Below the pieces are notes generated by a model that made no database searches, was not told the DNA's origin, and saw only the letters and a list, made by a program, of their open reading frames with translations. 64,000 bases of DNA, taken from positions 62,001 to 126,000 of the forward strand of contig MU603963.1 in the NCBI GenBank assembly GCA_025201845.1. The letters run 5' to 3'. The first letter of the stretch is position 1, and each line of letters begins with the position of its first letter. Positions 28,366 through 37,674 of the stretch are shown here, piece after piece. Origin of the DNA: Martensiomyces pterosporus (Eukaryota > Kickxellomycota > Kickxellomycetes > Kickxellales > Kickxellaceae). The position numbers were made by a program, and so were the translations under genes.

Positions 28366-29925
28366 TTATTTTGCGTCGCGCTTGCCCATGAACGGCGTGC
28401 TGGAGGCAAAGTACTTGTCGTTTGCTAGCTTGGCTCTCTTTCGCTGGTGAGCGGCAGCCTGAGGGTTCGACAGCTCAAAGCCCTGCACTGGCGTGAAAGC
28501 GAGCGACGCAATCCCAGATGCACTGCTGGGCCCAGACGGCGCCTGCATGTACTTTTGGTACTTTTTGGCAACCTTCGCCTTCGCCTTGTTGTTCAGCTGC
28601 GTTGCGCGCACTCGGCCTACAGCCTGACCCATCATGCCCAGGCCCTCCATCTCGTCCATGACAACCACTTCTTCCTGGAACTTGCCGAACTGCAGACGGT
28701 CCCTCTGCTTGCGGAGCTCCGTCATCGTGTATGGCTCGCGTGCCTTGCGAACCTTGCGTCCACCACGCCGGGATTTGGGTCCCTCGTCGGGGACTGGCAG
28801 CGGCTTGACTGCATTCGCCGGTGCTGCCTCCAGCAGCTTTGCGACTTGGGCGTCCAGGTCCACTCTAAACTTTCTGCCCATCGCACCGTCGGCAGACTCG
28901 TGCTGTGCATCCACTCGTGCAGCCAGCGCGCATTTAGCAGAGATCTTGCGCATCATCTTTTGCCTAAAGTCCTCTGGCACCGAGCGCACGACATCCGAGT
29001 AGTAGACTATGCCAGCGTGTCTCTTTGTTGATATAGCCGAAAGCCCAGTAGATGTGTGCTGCGCCTTTCCCAGCACCTGAATGTTGCACGCCGGTATCTT
29101 GCTCAGCGCTGTGAGGCCGCCAGCCTCAACAATGAGCTTTGCTGCCGACGCGGATCCAATCACGGCCGTAAGGTTGGGTGCGATGAGTGGCATCCGTGAC
29201 TCGATAAAGCTCACAATTCTGGACTTTGCGCTGGCCAGCTCGAGTATGCAGTCGCATGCATCCCCCACGCGCTCCAGCTCCTCCCCAGACAGCAGGCGTC
29301 CAGCCGTTGTTGACCCTGTCACAGTGACTACCATACGTGTGGCGTTCGGCAGGATTCCTTCAAAATCCACCTTTGTGATGTCTGTTGAGTCGCCAATTGC
29401 CTTGATGGCGCGCGCATAGTCTACAGGGTTCCGCACAAGCGTTTCTAGCTCGGGGAAGCGCATCTTGTAGTGGTCAAGCGCAAAGCGATATACAACTAGG
29501 ATCTCGCCTGCAATCCGCGTCGACATCTCGTTGGCGCGCACCATCAGCTGGTACTCGGGGTCATCCTCGATCCTTCCAACAATGTGCTTCTCCGAAACAG
29601 GCACTTTTTGGGATTCCGAAAGGGCAGCAAGCAGCTGGTGCAAGCCCTCGCTGTAGCACAGCTTGGCGACGTTTCGGATGTTGGACGATTTGGATGCTAG
29701 CTTGCCAATCAGCGCGTCATGCTCCTCTCCGATTGCACCGCTGCTGCTTGCTTCGCCAAGCGCAACCATATCGGCGCTGTTTTCTGCGCTGTTGTCGTCG
29801 TCGTCATCGTCGCTCAGATCGGCTGTCAGTGTCCCTGCTCCACTCTGGGGCTCCTCAGTGTGCTCATCAGCAAAGTCTCCACCGAGCTCGTCCAGCTCGG
29901 CAAGCAAGTCGTCGTCGAAGGCCAT
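28366..29925 (-). CDS. PRP31: U4/U6 snRNP splicing factor Prp31
   Basis: Binds the U4 snRNA 5' stem-loop together with the 15.5K protein and bridges to U5 in the tri-snRNP. The 519-residue protein starts at MAFDDDLLAELDELGG, close to the family start (MSLADELLADLEE-type); in-frame codons upstream are not family-like. Then an acidic run (DLSDDDDDD), a NOSIC helix region (~110-200), and the Nop domain with LIAPNLTAVIGSASAAKLI and ALSKIPACNIQVLG. Lys-rich C-terminus with the Prp31 C-terminal block (RKVRKAREPYTMTELRKQRD, RLQFGKF). Complete, single exon. Confidence 0.96.
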   Translation of the reverse strand: MAFDDDLLAELDELGGDFADEHTEEPQSGAGTLTADLSDDDDDDNSAENSADMVALGEASSSGAIGEEHDALIGKLASKSSNIRNVAKLCYSEGLHQLLAALSESQKVPVSEKHIVGRIEDDPEYQLMVRANEMSTRIAGEILVVYRFALDHYKMRFPELETLVRNPVDYARAIKAIGDSTDITKVDFEGILPNATRMVVTVTGSTTAGRLLSGEELERVGDACDCILELASAKSRIVSFIESRMPLIAPNLTAVIGSASAAKLIVEAGGLTALSKIPACNIQVLGKAQHTSTGLSAISTKRHAGIVYYSDVVRSVPEDFRQKMMRKISAKCALAARVDAQHESADGAMGRKFRVDLDAQVAKLLEAAPANAVKPLPVPDEGPKSRRGGRKVRKAREPYTMTELRKQRDRLQFGKFQEEVVVMDEMEGLGMMGQAVGRVRATQLNNKAKAKVAKKYQKYMQAPSGPSSASGIASLAFTPVQGFELSNPQAAAHQRKRAKLANDKYFASSTPFMGKRDAK

Positions 29926-30342
29926 GGGTGTTCCGGCACACAATAGTGTGTCTACGTAAAATAGGATAATTGCAAAGGCGTGCGCTTTGAATCCGCCCAC
30001 TGCCCTCAATGTCACCTTCAGCTAATAGTGGTATTGCTACTGGAGTGAAGCATTTGGGCACACACGTGATAGGCTGTCTGCTGGCTGACAACCCAGATTC
30101 TGCTACTAGCTTGCTGGTAAACAGTGCCAGAGCACTGGCTGACGGCGTCATTCAAGATCTAGCAGCCGCAAAGCGTTGGTGCGCGTGTTGCTTATGCAAA
30201 CCCTTTTTGTAGACACATTGGCGCATTGGCACATTGACACATGGAATATAGGTCGGATCTCTATCCTCCTTAAACGAAACTGATGACACAAGAACTATGC
30301 TGTGAGGGACATATCGTCAAATGCACTACCTTGGCACCGAGG
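29926..30342. other. Intergenic stretch PRP31 start / lipase 1 3' end
   Basis: 417 bases upstream of PRP31 (minus) and past the lipase stop. A small triplicated ACATTGGC/ACATTGAC-like run is at 30212-30240. Otherwise nothing recognised. Confidence 0.4.
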
Positions 30343-31251
30343 TTAGCTCTCAGCGTTTGCACGCTTCAAGATCCACTGCTGGTAGGTGTCTATGAGATCA
30401 AATCCCAGGTCATCCTGGAAGTGGATCTCGTGGAAGGGGTGGTTGCTGATTTCGTTGTACTCCTTGTCAAGACCCTCAGGCAGGTTGTCAAAGAACTGGC
30501 GCGTTCCCCTGTAGTCCGTTGCGCAATCTCCGTCGGCGTGGGCCAGGTAGACAGGGGTGCTGAACTGCGGTGCCTTCTTGGCCACGTTCTTGCCGGTTTG
30601 CAGGATATCTGCCAAGGTGCCCAGGGTGGAGTGGCTGATGTTGTCCACTGACGCGTTGAACTTGTCCAGCTCGGACTGGTTGTTCGTCAGTATATCGGTG
30701 GTGATCCCCGTTGATTTTTGCACGCTGGGAACGATTTTGACAACTTGGTTGAGGATGGCCACGACAAAGTTTGGCGCTCTAGTTGCCTTGCCAGGGATGA
30801 TGGCTGGTGCTGATGCAATGACGCCCCTGACATGACCATCGCTGTTGCGCTCGAGGCAGTAGTTGAGGGCATTGAGGCCACCCATCGAGTGGCCGAACAG
30901 GAAATGCGGCACGCCATCAACGCTGACCTGCTTGGTCATGAATGCGATGTCGTCAGCCACGGCACTACTGCCCTCGCTGTCTCCAAGCCTGTTGTGCCTG
31001 CGGCCAGTTTTGCCAAACCCTCTCTGGTCGAACCCTAAGACCTGGATGCCGTTGCGTGCAAACGTGCGTGCTATGGATTCGTACCGGTCGACGTGCTCGC
31101 CCAGACCATGGACCAGAACAAGCGTGGCCACTGGTGGCTGCGTGGCTGCTTTGTACAGGTGCGTGTAAAACTCTCTGCCGTCATTTGTGAGCCACTCGGT
31201 GACCTCCTCAACTCCGCCCACAACGGTGGTGCTTGCGCTCTCAGTAGCCAT
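30343..31251 (-). CDS. Monoglyceride lipase, copy 1 (alpha/beta hydrolase)
   Basis: Hydrolyses monoacylglycerol to glycerol and fatty acid, related to yeast Yju3 and animal MGLL. The 302-residue protein starts at MATESAS (31251). Catalytic features: oxyanion HG in LVLVHGLGEHVDRYES, the nucleophile Ser in FLFGHSMGGLNAL, an acid in YLAHADGDCATD and the His in HPFHEIHF. The lid region lies between ~150 and 215. No signal peptide or anchor, so probably cytosolic or on lipid droplets. A close paralogue lies at 41991-42911 in the opposite direction. Single exon. Exact substrate not proven by sequence. Confidence 0.9.
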   Translation of the reverse strand: MATESASTTVVGGVEEVTEWLTNDGREFYTHLYKAATQPPVATLVLVHGLGEHVDRYESIARTFARNGIQVLGFDQRGFGKTGRRHNRLGDSEGSSAVADDIAFMTKQVSVDGVPHFLFGHSMGGLNALNYCLERNSDGHVRGVIASAPAIIPGKATRAPNFVVAILNQVVKIVPSVQKSTGITTDILTNNQSELDKFNASVDNISHSTLGTLADILQTGKNVAKKAPQFSTPVYLAHADGDCATDYRGTRQFFDNLPEGLDKEYNEISNHPFHEIHFQDDLGFDLIDTYQQWILKRANAES

Positions 31252-32158
31252 TGTTGTCACAAATAGCCAAAAAAAAAAAAACGAGAATAGGTAGAATGCG
31301 CGTAAGAGTAGACGTTTGGTGGGCCAGTCAACAGAAAAGACTGAAAGGGACGTGTGTGGGCGGCAAGCTCCCTTTTTATGTGGGCGGCGTGTGGTCCTCT
31401 GCTCTCTGCCTCGCAAATCTGCCAGATGCAGTAAAATAAGGGCCATCCACCTGCACACAATGCGTCTCGTCTAAGGTCTTGTGAACGCGCAGCTCGTGCT
31501 CCCAAAGCATCCGCTACCTCCGGTGTTGCACGTGAAGGACGTCGCCGCATGGAAGGTGGAAACAAGGGCTCCCTCGCTGTTTCTCATGCGGCGGGCTGTC
31601 CGGCTGCTCCCTGGGATTAAATCAGTGCTGGTGTCCAGTGCTGGCCTCCAAGCACTGGATCGTGGGCTGGGACAGCGCCGTGGCCCACCGGTGCCAATGC
31701 ACACGGCTCCTGACAGTCTCTTACCCAGCTTTGTGCACATTGCTGTCATTGTGTGGAGTGGGGCGAGTAGCGCCCTGGTTGGACAAGCAAGACGACAGCA
31801 ATCGCATCACGTGTCTGGTCATTTCTACTACACTAATGATGATGGGTGCCGTGCATCAGGCCTGCTCTTGCTGCCCTTGCTCCCCCTTCTCCCTCCTCAT
31901 TTCAGCATTTGCGCCGCGCCTACACGCTCTTTTATGTCACCACACAGCACAGGTCGCATAGACACGTAGGCTTTTCATTCTACGTCTCTTGCACTTATTT
32001 CCTCGCTATCTATTTCGCTCTCAGCTACAACCAGGCCAACTGAGGAAGGGCCAAATTTGTGCAGCGTTCGTTGACCCAGCAAGCAACACCAGCGTACCCA
32101 AAGGTATACATTAGCAGCCCTTGTCGAAGCAGCAGCAGCGGCTAGAAGAACAGCAGAC
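31252..32158. promoter_or_regulatory. Divergent intergenic region lipase 1 / LIM-binding coregulator
   Basis: 907 bases between divergent start codons. An A run is at 31269-31281, close to the lipase ATG. No gene, RNA or repeat recognised; likely both promoters and long leaders. Confidence 0.4.
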
Positions 32159-34690
32159 ATGAACAACGCGGCCAACATGGACGGAGCAGCACAAGCAGCA
32201 GCAGGACAGCCAGACGCGGGAGGTCATAATATTAGCGCCGTAAACCTCGGGTATCTCGGCCACACAATGCCACCCGGCAGTTTGGCGCCAGGAGTCGGGC
32301 TAGTAGCCAGCGTATCGGGCGTAGGGATCCCCACAAACGCAGTAGCAGTAGGCGGTGTGCCTGCAGCTGTGAACCCGCTCGCTGGAGCGGTCGCTGGCCA
32401 CATTATTACAAACCACGCTGGTGTGCAGGTGGCAATGCCACAACCTATCAACCTGCAACAGACTCGTCAGCTGCAACACCAGCCGCAAGGTATGCCGGTC
32501 ACCACCGGCGGCTTCCTTCAGCAGCATATGCTAATGGCGCCTGGTGCAGGATGGCAGCTTTCTAGTATCACACCACAAGGCATGCCTGTTTCACAGCAGC
32601 AGCAGCAACAGCAGCAACAACAACAGCAGCAGCAGCAGGGCGCTAATGCACTGCTAGCACAATTGTCATCGCTCCCGCAAAACGCTGGCTCAGGAGACCA
32701 GCAAACCCCATACGCACGGATGATACACCACTTTCAGCAGCAGCAGCAGCAGCTTCAGTTACAGCGGAGTTCTCAAACAGAGCAGGCAAAAAAGCTCAGC
32801 AGCACACCAGCCAGCACACCTCAGCAGCCGATATTTCCACCGCCGCTTCCCCCCACGCCTTCGATGCAGCAACAGCAGCAAATTATGCTGCAGCAGAGGC
32901 AGCAGCAGCAACCACAGCTCTCGCACGCCGAATCCAGTATCTCAGCCACAGCCAACAGCAAGCCGTCCACAACAGCAAGCACGCCCGCGCTAGCGGCTGC
33001 TGGATTGCCTCATGGCTCACAGCAGCCAGGACAAGCGAGTTCTGCAGACACAGCTGCAGCTGCCAATGGCACAATGGTCGTTGCCTCTGGCGTAGTCCCC
33101 AGTTTCACACCGCCGACAGCAGCGGCAGGCGCGCCGGCTGCAACTGGGACAGCAGGCAACGTTAGTGGCAGCCCGGTACCAAGTACAGCGACAAAGAAAC
33201 CAAAGGCGCCGCCAAAGACACCGAAGAGACCTGCCAAGGAGGCCAAGCGCAAGGGCCCCACTGCAAAGAAGGAAGCCGGTGCAGTGACTGGTGCTGGCGG
33301 AAAGCAACGCGCCAATGCGCCAAGCACAAAGAGGTCTCGCTCGGTTGCAGCGGCGCCACAGCCACCTAAAATCGACACTGACTTGCCTCTGTCTACGAAT
33401 TCCCAGATGCTGCCGCCACCGCCGCCGCTGTCTGCTGGAATACTGCCGCAAGGTACAGACAGAGGACCGCAGCCACCAAAAGGGCTGCTGCGTGCGGCGA
33501 CTGTTGTAGGAAACACAGCAGCGGATTTCCGTGCGCACCAGCCATACCAGCAGCAGCACCAGCAACAACAACAGCACCAGCAGCAACAGCAGCCGCCCCC
33601 ACCGCCAATATCTAACTCATCGTCACTAATGTCAATACATCCAGTGTCGATGTCGAGCGCAGCAGCTATTCGGGAAATGGAGTCCTCGCAATGGAGCCAG
33701 CAGCAGGTGCTTGGGTCTGGTCTTGAGCGACTGCTTGACTTTCACAGCGTGTTTGCACAAAGCGCCACTCCGCGCGATCTGGCGTTCTGGAACTCGGTTT
33801 TTGCCGAAAACTTTGCGGAGTCTGCCAGCATCCGGCTCGACCTTGGCGCGCAAAACTACGACGTACCAGTTGCCACTGCAGGCAGGCTATACTACCGTCT
33901 GTTTACTGAGGGCAGCGTGGTCTCGATGCACATCGCTTTGGGCGAGGCTATTGTCCACAGCCTTGGGCGCTCTGGGTCAATAGTCTCGTTCCACAATGTT
34001 CTGCTAACCACAACGTATGTCAACGGCCGCCGGGTGCTCGAGGCAGGCGACTTGAGGGTGATATTTGACGCAGGCTTCCGTATTCAAGTCTGGGCGTTTA
34101 CCTCGAATGACGCCAGCATCTGCCTGCCACGCAAGCGGCCAAATGGCGCGGAAGACACGCTGACCCGCACATGCGACGCGACAATTGCACGCAACCTCGA
34201 CTGGCCCAGGGAGCCGCCTGCACCAAAGCGCAGAAAGTCGGCCCATGGCCGGCAGCCGCCTGACGAGTGTGTCCTGCCTTCGTGCGGTCTGCAGCACCTG
34301 GAGATAGCGAACACGATGTATTATCTGAAGGACTTGATCAAGGTGCAGTCGCAGCACACCGAGTGCAAGGACATTCTCTCGACGTGGTCGGATATTGCCA
34401 ATCCAGAGCCCTTCTCGCCTCTGCCACCCCCAAAGATGCCCGGTGTGGAGCGTAAGCGAAATAGAAGAAAGTCTGTTGTTTCTGCTTCATCCACGCAAGC
34501 GCCTCCACCAGCAGCAGCAACTGGATCTGCTCTGCGCGCTTCAGACGCCCAGCAGTACAGCACAGCATCGGACCCTAAATCCTCAGCAGCCTCTTCAAAG
34601 ACGAAGGTTGCCCTGATGGCGCCAGCTAACCCCCCTCCTACGCCAAAGGCGTCTCGGCACCAACAGCCGCAAAAGGCGTCTATTGCCTAG
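32159..34690 (+). CDS. LIM-domain-binding / SEUSS-type transcriptional coregulator
   Basis: Nuclear adaptor related to animal LDB1/Chip, plant SEUSS and fungal Adn1/Mfg1-type regulators. The 843-residue protein starts at MNNAANMDG. The first 500 residues are Gln/Ala/Pro-rich with a 15-Gln run at residues 146-160 (nt 32594-32638). They also carry a Lys-rich segment with TKKPKAPPKTPKRPAKEAKR, a likely nuclear signal. The ordered domain is at ~520-745: LERLLDFHSVFAQS, then DLAFWNSVFAENFAESASIR, VSMHIALGEAIVHS, RVLEAGDLRVIFDAGFRIQV and a C-terminal helix MYYLKDLIKVQ. This order (W-x-x-F-FaxxAxxR, then a dimerisation fold) is that of the LDB family. DNA-binding partners cannot be read from the sequence. 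Confidence 0.85.
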   Translation: MNNAANMDGAAQAAAGQPDAGGHNISAVNLGYLGHTMPPGSLAPGVGLVASVSGVGIPTNAVAVGGVPAAVNPLAGAVAGHIITNHAGVQVAMPQPINLQQTRQLQHQPQGMPVTTGGFLQQHMLMAPGAGWQLSSITPQGMPVSQQQQQQQQQQQQQQQGANALLAQLSSLPQNAGSGDQQTPYARMIHHFQQQQQQLQLQRSSQTEQAKKLSSTPASTPQQPIFPPPLPPTPSMQQQQQIMLQQRQQQQPQLSHAESSISATANSKPSTTASTPALAAAGLPHGSQQPGQASSADTAAAANGTMVVASGVVPSFTPPTAAAGAPAATGTAGNVSGSPVPSTATKKPKAPPKTPKRPAKEAKRKGPTAKKEAGAVTGAGGKQRANAPSTKRSRSVAAAPQPPKIDTDLPLSTNSQMLPPPPPLSAGILPQGTDRGPQPPKGLLRAATVVGNTAADFRAHQPYQQQHQQQQQHQQQQQPPPPPISNSSSLMSIHPVSMSSAAAIREMESSQWSQQQVLGSGLERLLDFHSVFAQSATPRDLAFWNSVFAENFAESASIRLDLGAQNYDVPVATAGRLYYRLFTEGSVVSMHIALGEAIVHSLGRSGSIVSFHNVLLTTTYVNGRRVLEAGDLRVIFDAGFRIQVWAFTSNDASICLPRKRPNGAEDTLTRTCDATIARNLDWPREPPAPKRRKSAHGRQPPDECVLPSCGLQHLEIANTMYYLKDLIKVQSQHTECKDILSTWSDIANPEPFSPLPPPKMPGVERKRNRRKSVVSASSTQAPPPAAATGSALRASDAQQYSTASDPKSSAASSKTKVALMAPANPPPTPKASRHQQPQKASIA
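32594..32638 (+). repeat. CAG/CAA trinucleotide run encoding 15 Gln
   Basis: 45 bases of mixed CAG and CAA triplets inside the LIM-binding coregulator gene. The interruptions by CAA would limit slippage. Further Gln runs are at ~32738-32760 and ~33549-33593. Confidence 0.9.
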
Positions 34691-34778
34691 TTTTATGCAT
34701 TTGAACGCAGACTGAATCAAATAAGCCACTTTGTTCTGAACTGCTACACAGCCGAGAAAAGCAGAGCGGATGTGCCAG

Positions 34779-35573
34779 CTAGTGGCGGCTTTGGAATACG
34801 AAATCAACGACAATTTGCCAGAACTCTTCGCTGTCAAGCTCGCCAAAGTGCGTCCCAATGTTCCTGACAACCACCGTCACGTCGCTGTACTTGCTCTCCA
34901 CGAGTTGGCTCGCGAATGCCATCGAATGGCCAGAGCCCATTAGCTCGTCAGCCGTGCTGTTGAGAACCAGGAACCTTACATGCTCCGCACCCTCAAACTT
35001 GGTTTGTGCAACAAACTGCGGGCTGGCGGCATCATACTGGGCCTTGTCGAATGCCATATCAACAAAGTCGCTATAGGTGGGGTAGGTCTTCACGAGCCCC
35101 GCAAGATCGTAGATACCGCCAACGCCCAGGACCCCCTTGATGTTCCTTGTTAGCGCAAAGTCTGGGTGGTGCTGGAGCACCAGGAGCGTTGCCAGGTGTG
35201 CGCCTGCTGAGTGGCCGACCAGGTACACGTTGTCCTTGTCGACAAGGTCGCTGCCCGGGTAGTCACTGGCGACAATCAGGTGTTTGACTGCAGCCAGCGT
35301 GTCGCAGATGTGCATTGGGTGGCGAGTGGAGGCATCGCTGCGCACGGTGAGGCGGTAGTTGATTATGGCCACAGCGAGCCTGTTCTGTGACTGACGGACC
35401 AAACCCTCGCCGAGATTGTGCAGCTCGCTCTTGTCGCCGGTTCTCCAGGCTCCCCCGTGGATGTAGATGGCCAAGGGAGCCTTGCCCGAGTCGACGTCAG
35501 GGAGGTAGATGTCGAACGTGTGCTTTGCGTCGTCGTCATTCTGGACGTAGGGGATATCTCTGTGGATCTGCAT
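34779..35573 (-). CDS. Kynurenine formamidase-like alpha/beta hydrolase
   Basis: Probably the arylformamidase that converts N-formylkynurenine to kynurenine in tryptophan-to-NAD synthesis (Bna7 role), though related esterases share the fold. The 264-residue protein starts at MQIHRDIPYVQND. It has the oxyanion motif HGGAW (IYIHGGAWRTGDKSEL), the nucleophile elbow VGHSAGAHLA, an acid in LNSTADELMG, and a His in GTHFGELD near the end. The spacing is that of HSL-type/arylformamidase enzymes. No signal peptide. Convergent with the LIM-binding coregulator, 88 bases between the stops. Start is the only ATG near the conserved beginning. Confidence 0.75.
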   Translation of the reverse strand: MQIHRDIPYVQNDDDAKHTFDIYLPDVDSGKAPLAIYIHGGAWRTGDKSELHNLGEGLVRQSQNRLAVAIINYRLTVRSDASTRHPMHICDTLAAVKHLIVASDYPGSDLVDKDNVYLVGHSAGAHLATLLVLQHHPDFALTRNIKGVLGVGGIYDLAGLVKTYPTYSDFVDMAFDKAQYDAASPQFVAQTKFEGAEHVRFLVLNSTADELMGSGHSMAFASQLVESKYSDVTVVVRNIGTHFGELDSEEFWQIVVDFVFQSRH

Positions 35574-35978
35574 TTGGCCGTGTAAAGATGCGACGCTTCT
35601 GCGAGTGAGTGGGGGCTAAGTGGCGTGTGAAAGAGCGCTGGTTTAAAGCGGCCCATGCCTTGGCGCTGCACGCTGCCGGGCTATCTGCGATGTGCGATCG
35701 CGTCTCCCACTAATGGGACTGATCAATGCATGGATAAAACAGCACTGTGGCTGCAAAAAAAAAAACCAGGCAGCAGGTAAATATCGCACCCATCTCGATC
35801 GAACGCCGTGCCGTGTCAGCTTGATGGTAGCAGCAGCGGCAGCCTTAATCGACGTGACATTCAACGCCCTCTTCCTCTGCGACCCATGGCTCCACACTTG
35901 CTGGCATGCGCAACGCATGCCTGTTGATGACATAGCTGCGCTTGGCTGCCTCACTCGACTGCTGGTGTTTCACATGCT
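35574..35978. promoter_or_regulatory. Divergent intergenic region formamidase / MIT-like gene
   Basis: 405 bases between divergent starts with a 12-A run near 35754-35764. No other element recognised. Confidence 0.4.
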
Positions 35979-37331
35979 ATGCGATATCCTCCTGCCCCCA
36001 ACAAGGCAGCTCTAACTATGGACGCTTCAGGAGACGATGCGGTGGCGACAGTCTTCCGCCTTGTCGGGTACAAAAGACATTGGCGGAGACCGTCACTGCT
36101 GCCAGGTCCTTTCTTCGTCAGCTCCACCTGCCTCCAAACTCTTATTTACGTAGGGCTTCGCTGTTCTGCACCTATTGCTGTTTTCTTCAGCCGCTACTTT
36201 GGAATGGCTTCATCGATCATGATGGCATCGACTTTCGCCAACAAGCTCGTTGATGGCGACGGGCGCGCAAGCAAAGTAAAGCGCTGGCTATCAAAGATAT
36301 CAAGGCCAGACACATGGCCCGCTCATGAGGCTGCATCTTTTTCTGCCAGCACAATGTCGGCAGAGCACGGTTCTGACCGCGAGCCATCCATAGCCGACGA
36401 CGCAACGCTGTTCAACCCGCCGCCTCTGCCACAGCGCAACCGCGCCCCATCGGCTGTCTCGGACGACTCCGTCACAAGCATGTCTCTGAGCTGCTACACT
36501 CCGAGCACCAGCAGGTCCCCACAGCAGGTCCCGCCGAATACAGTAGGTCAGGGAAACACGCCGCTTATAAACTCGAGCCATGTCGACATCGCGATAGCCA
36601 TGGCTGTTCGTGCTCGGCAGGAGGACAGGATGGGGAACAGCGAGACAGCGGCGCGCCTGTTTGCCGGTGCCTTGGAGCGCCTCTCCATGGCACTTCGGGA
36701 CCCCACCCAAGTTAAAGATATGTACGTGCGCGAGCGCCTGACAATGCTGAAGCTGCTGCTCGAGTCAGGGGAACATGACCCCAGTCACACCGTTGACTAT
36801 GCACGCATGCTTTCACGCGATGCTTCCCCACTGGCTGCAATTAGCTCTGATGCGTGCGGAGGTCCTAGCGATAACACCATCAGCAGCAGCAGCAGCAGTG
36901 GTGCCAGCGCTGTCGTTTACTCGAGCCAGGAGGCAATGAACCGCGCAGTGGGCAACATCCACACCACCCTCCTGATAACTGCAGCCCGTGCTCTGGAGTT
37001 GGCAAACCAGGCTCTCATTCTGTGGCTCGTGTTTTTGGGCAACCTATTTGTGTGGGCTGCCGTCCAGTTCAAGAACTCGCAGCTCCCCGAGACTGCTGCC
37101 AAATACCTGGTCAGACTTGGCGTGTGGGCCTACAACATGTGCATCGCCTGTCATGTCCCCGAGCATGCAGTGCGCTGTGGACATGCTGCCATGGGCTGGC
37201 TTTTGTCGCTTGACAGGGAGACGCATTTTTCGCAAAAGATGCTGGCCTCAAGCGCCTCGATCCTCAGTGCAGTTGCTCGTGTTGCCGAGGACCTTAACGC
37301 ACGCTCAGATGGCGAACCCAAGGAGGCCTGA
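35979..37331 (+). CDS. Unknown protein with MIT-like helical region and hydrophobic segments
   Basis: A 450-residue ORF; ATG 36018 (MDASGDDAV) is an equally good start. I do not recognise a family for the whole protein. Hydrophobic stretches occur at ~45-75 (SSTCLQTLIYVGLRCSAPIA) and at ~340-365 (ALILWLVFLGNLFVWAAVQF). Between them is a disordered Ser/Pro segment and, at ~205-245, IAIAMAVRARQEDRMGNSET followed by AARLFAGALERLSMAL. This has the A-x-x-x-A...D...GN...A...Y/F..AL..L pattern of microtubule-interacting-and-trafficking (MIT) domains such as those of Vps4 and spastin. A membrane-associated ESCRT or trafficking role would follow, but this is inference. It precedes SMU1 in the same direction. 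Confidence 0.6.
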   Translation: MRYPPAPNKAALTMDASGDDAVATVFRLVGYKRHWRRPSLLPGPFFVSSTCLQTLIYVGLRCSAPIAVFFSRYFGMASSIMMASTFANKLVDGDGRASKVKRWLSKISRPDTWPAHEAASFSASTMSAEHGSDREPSIADDATLFNPPPLPQRNRAPSAVSDDSVTSMSLSCYTPSTSRSPQQVPPNTVGQGNTPLINSSHVDIAIAMAVRARQEDRMGNSETAARLFAGALERLSMALRDPTQVKDMYVRERLTMLKLLLESGEHDPSHTVDYARMLSRDASPLAAISSDACGGPSDNTISSSSSSGASAVVYSSQEAMNRAVGNIHTTLLITAARALELANQALILWLVFLGNLFVWAAVQFKNSQLPETAAKYLVRLGVWAYNMCIACHVPEHAVRCGHAAMGWLLSLDRETHFSQKMLASSASILSAVARVAEDLNARSDGEPKEA

Positions 37332-37674
37332 GACCCAGGTGTGCCGCATGTCTAATATCTCCACTCATATGCCACTATGCATTCTCTTTACCCCCCCCTC
37401 ATATGCCTGTTTGCAGCACATATCCGTTTACATATGCTTATAAATACACCAGCTGTTTTTGTGCGCAACATCCGGCCAAAGTCTCGAGCTGCCTCCTCAG
37501 AAAGCACCATCCACGTGATCATACCCTAAACCGACATGCTGCTTTCAGTTGGCTGAGTCGGGCACCTTTTTGGCGCTCGACAGCCGCCTGGAAGAAGGCA
37601 GAGCTGCTCGTTGCGTCATTCATATTTCACCGCACAGTTTCCCGACCATTGCTTGCACATAGAAATACGCAGCC
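37332..37674. other. Intergenic stretch upstream of SMU1
   Basis: 343 bases between tandem genes. Holds CATATGCTTATAAATAC (TATAAATA at 37439-37446), a possible SMU1 TATA box ~230 bases before the ATG. Confidence 0.4.
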
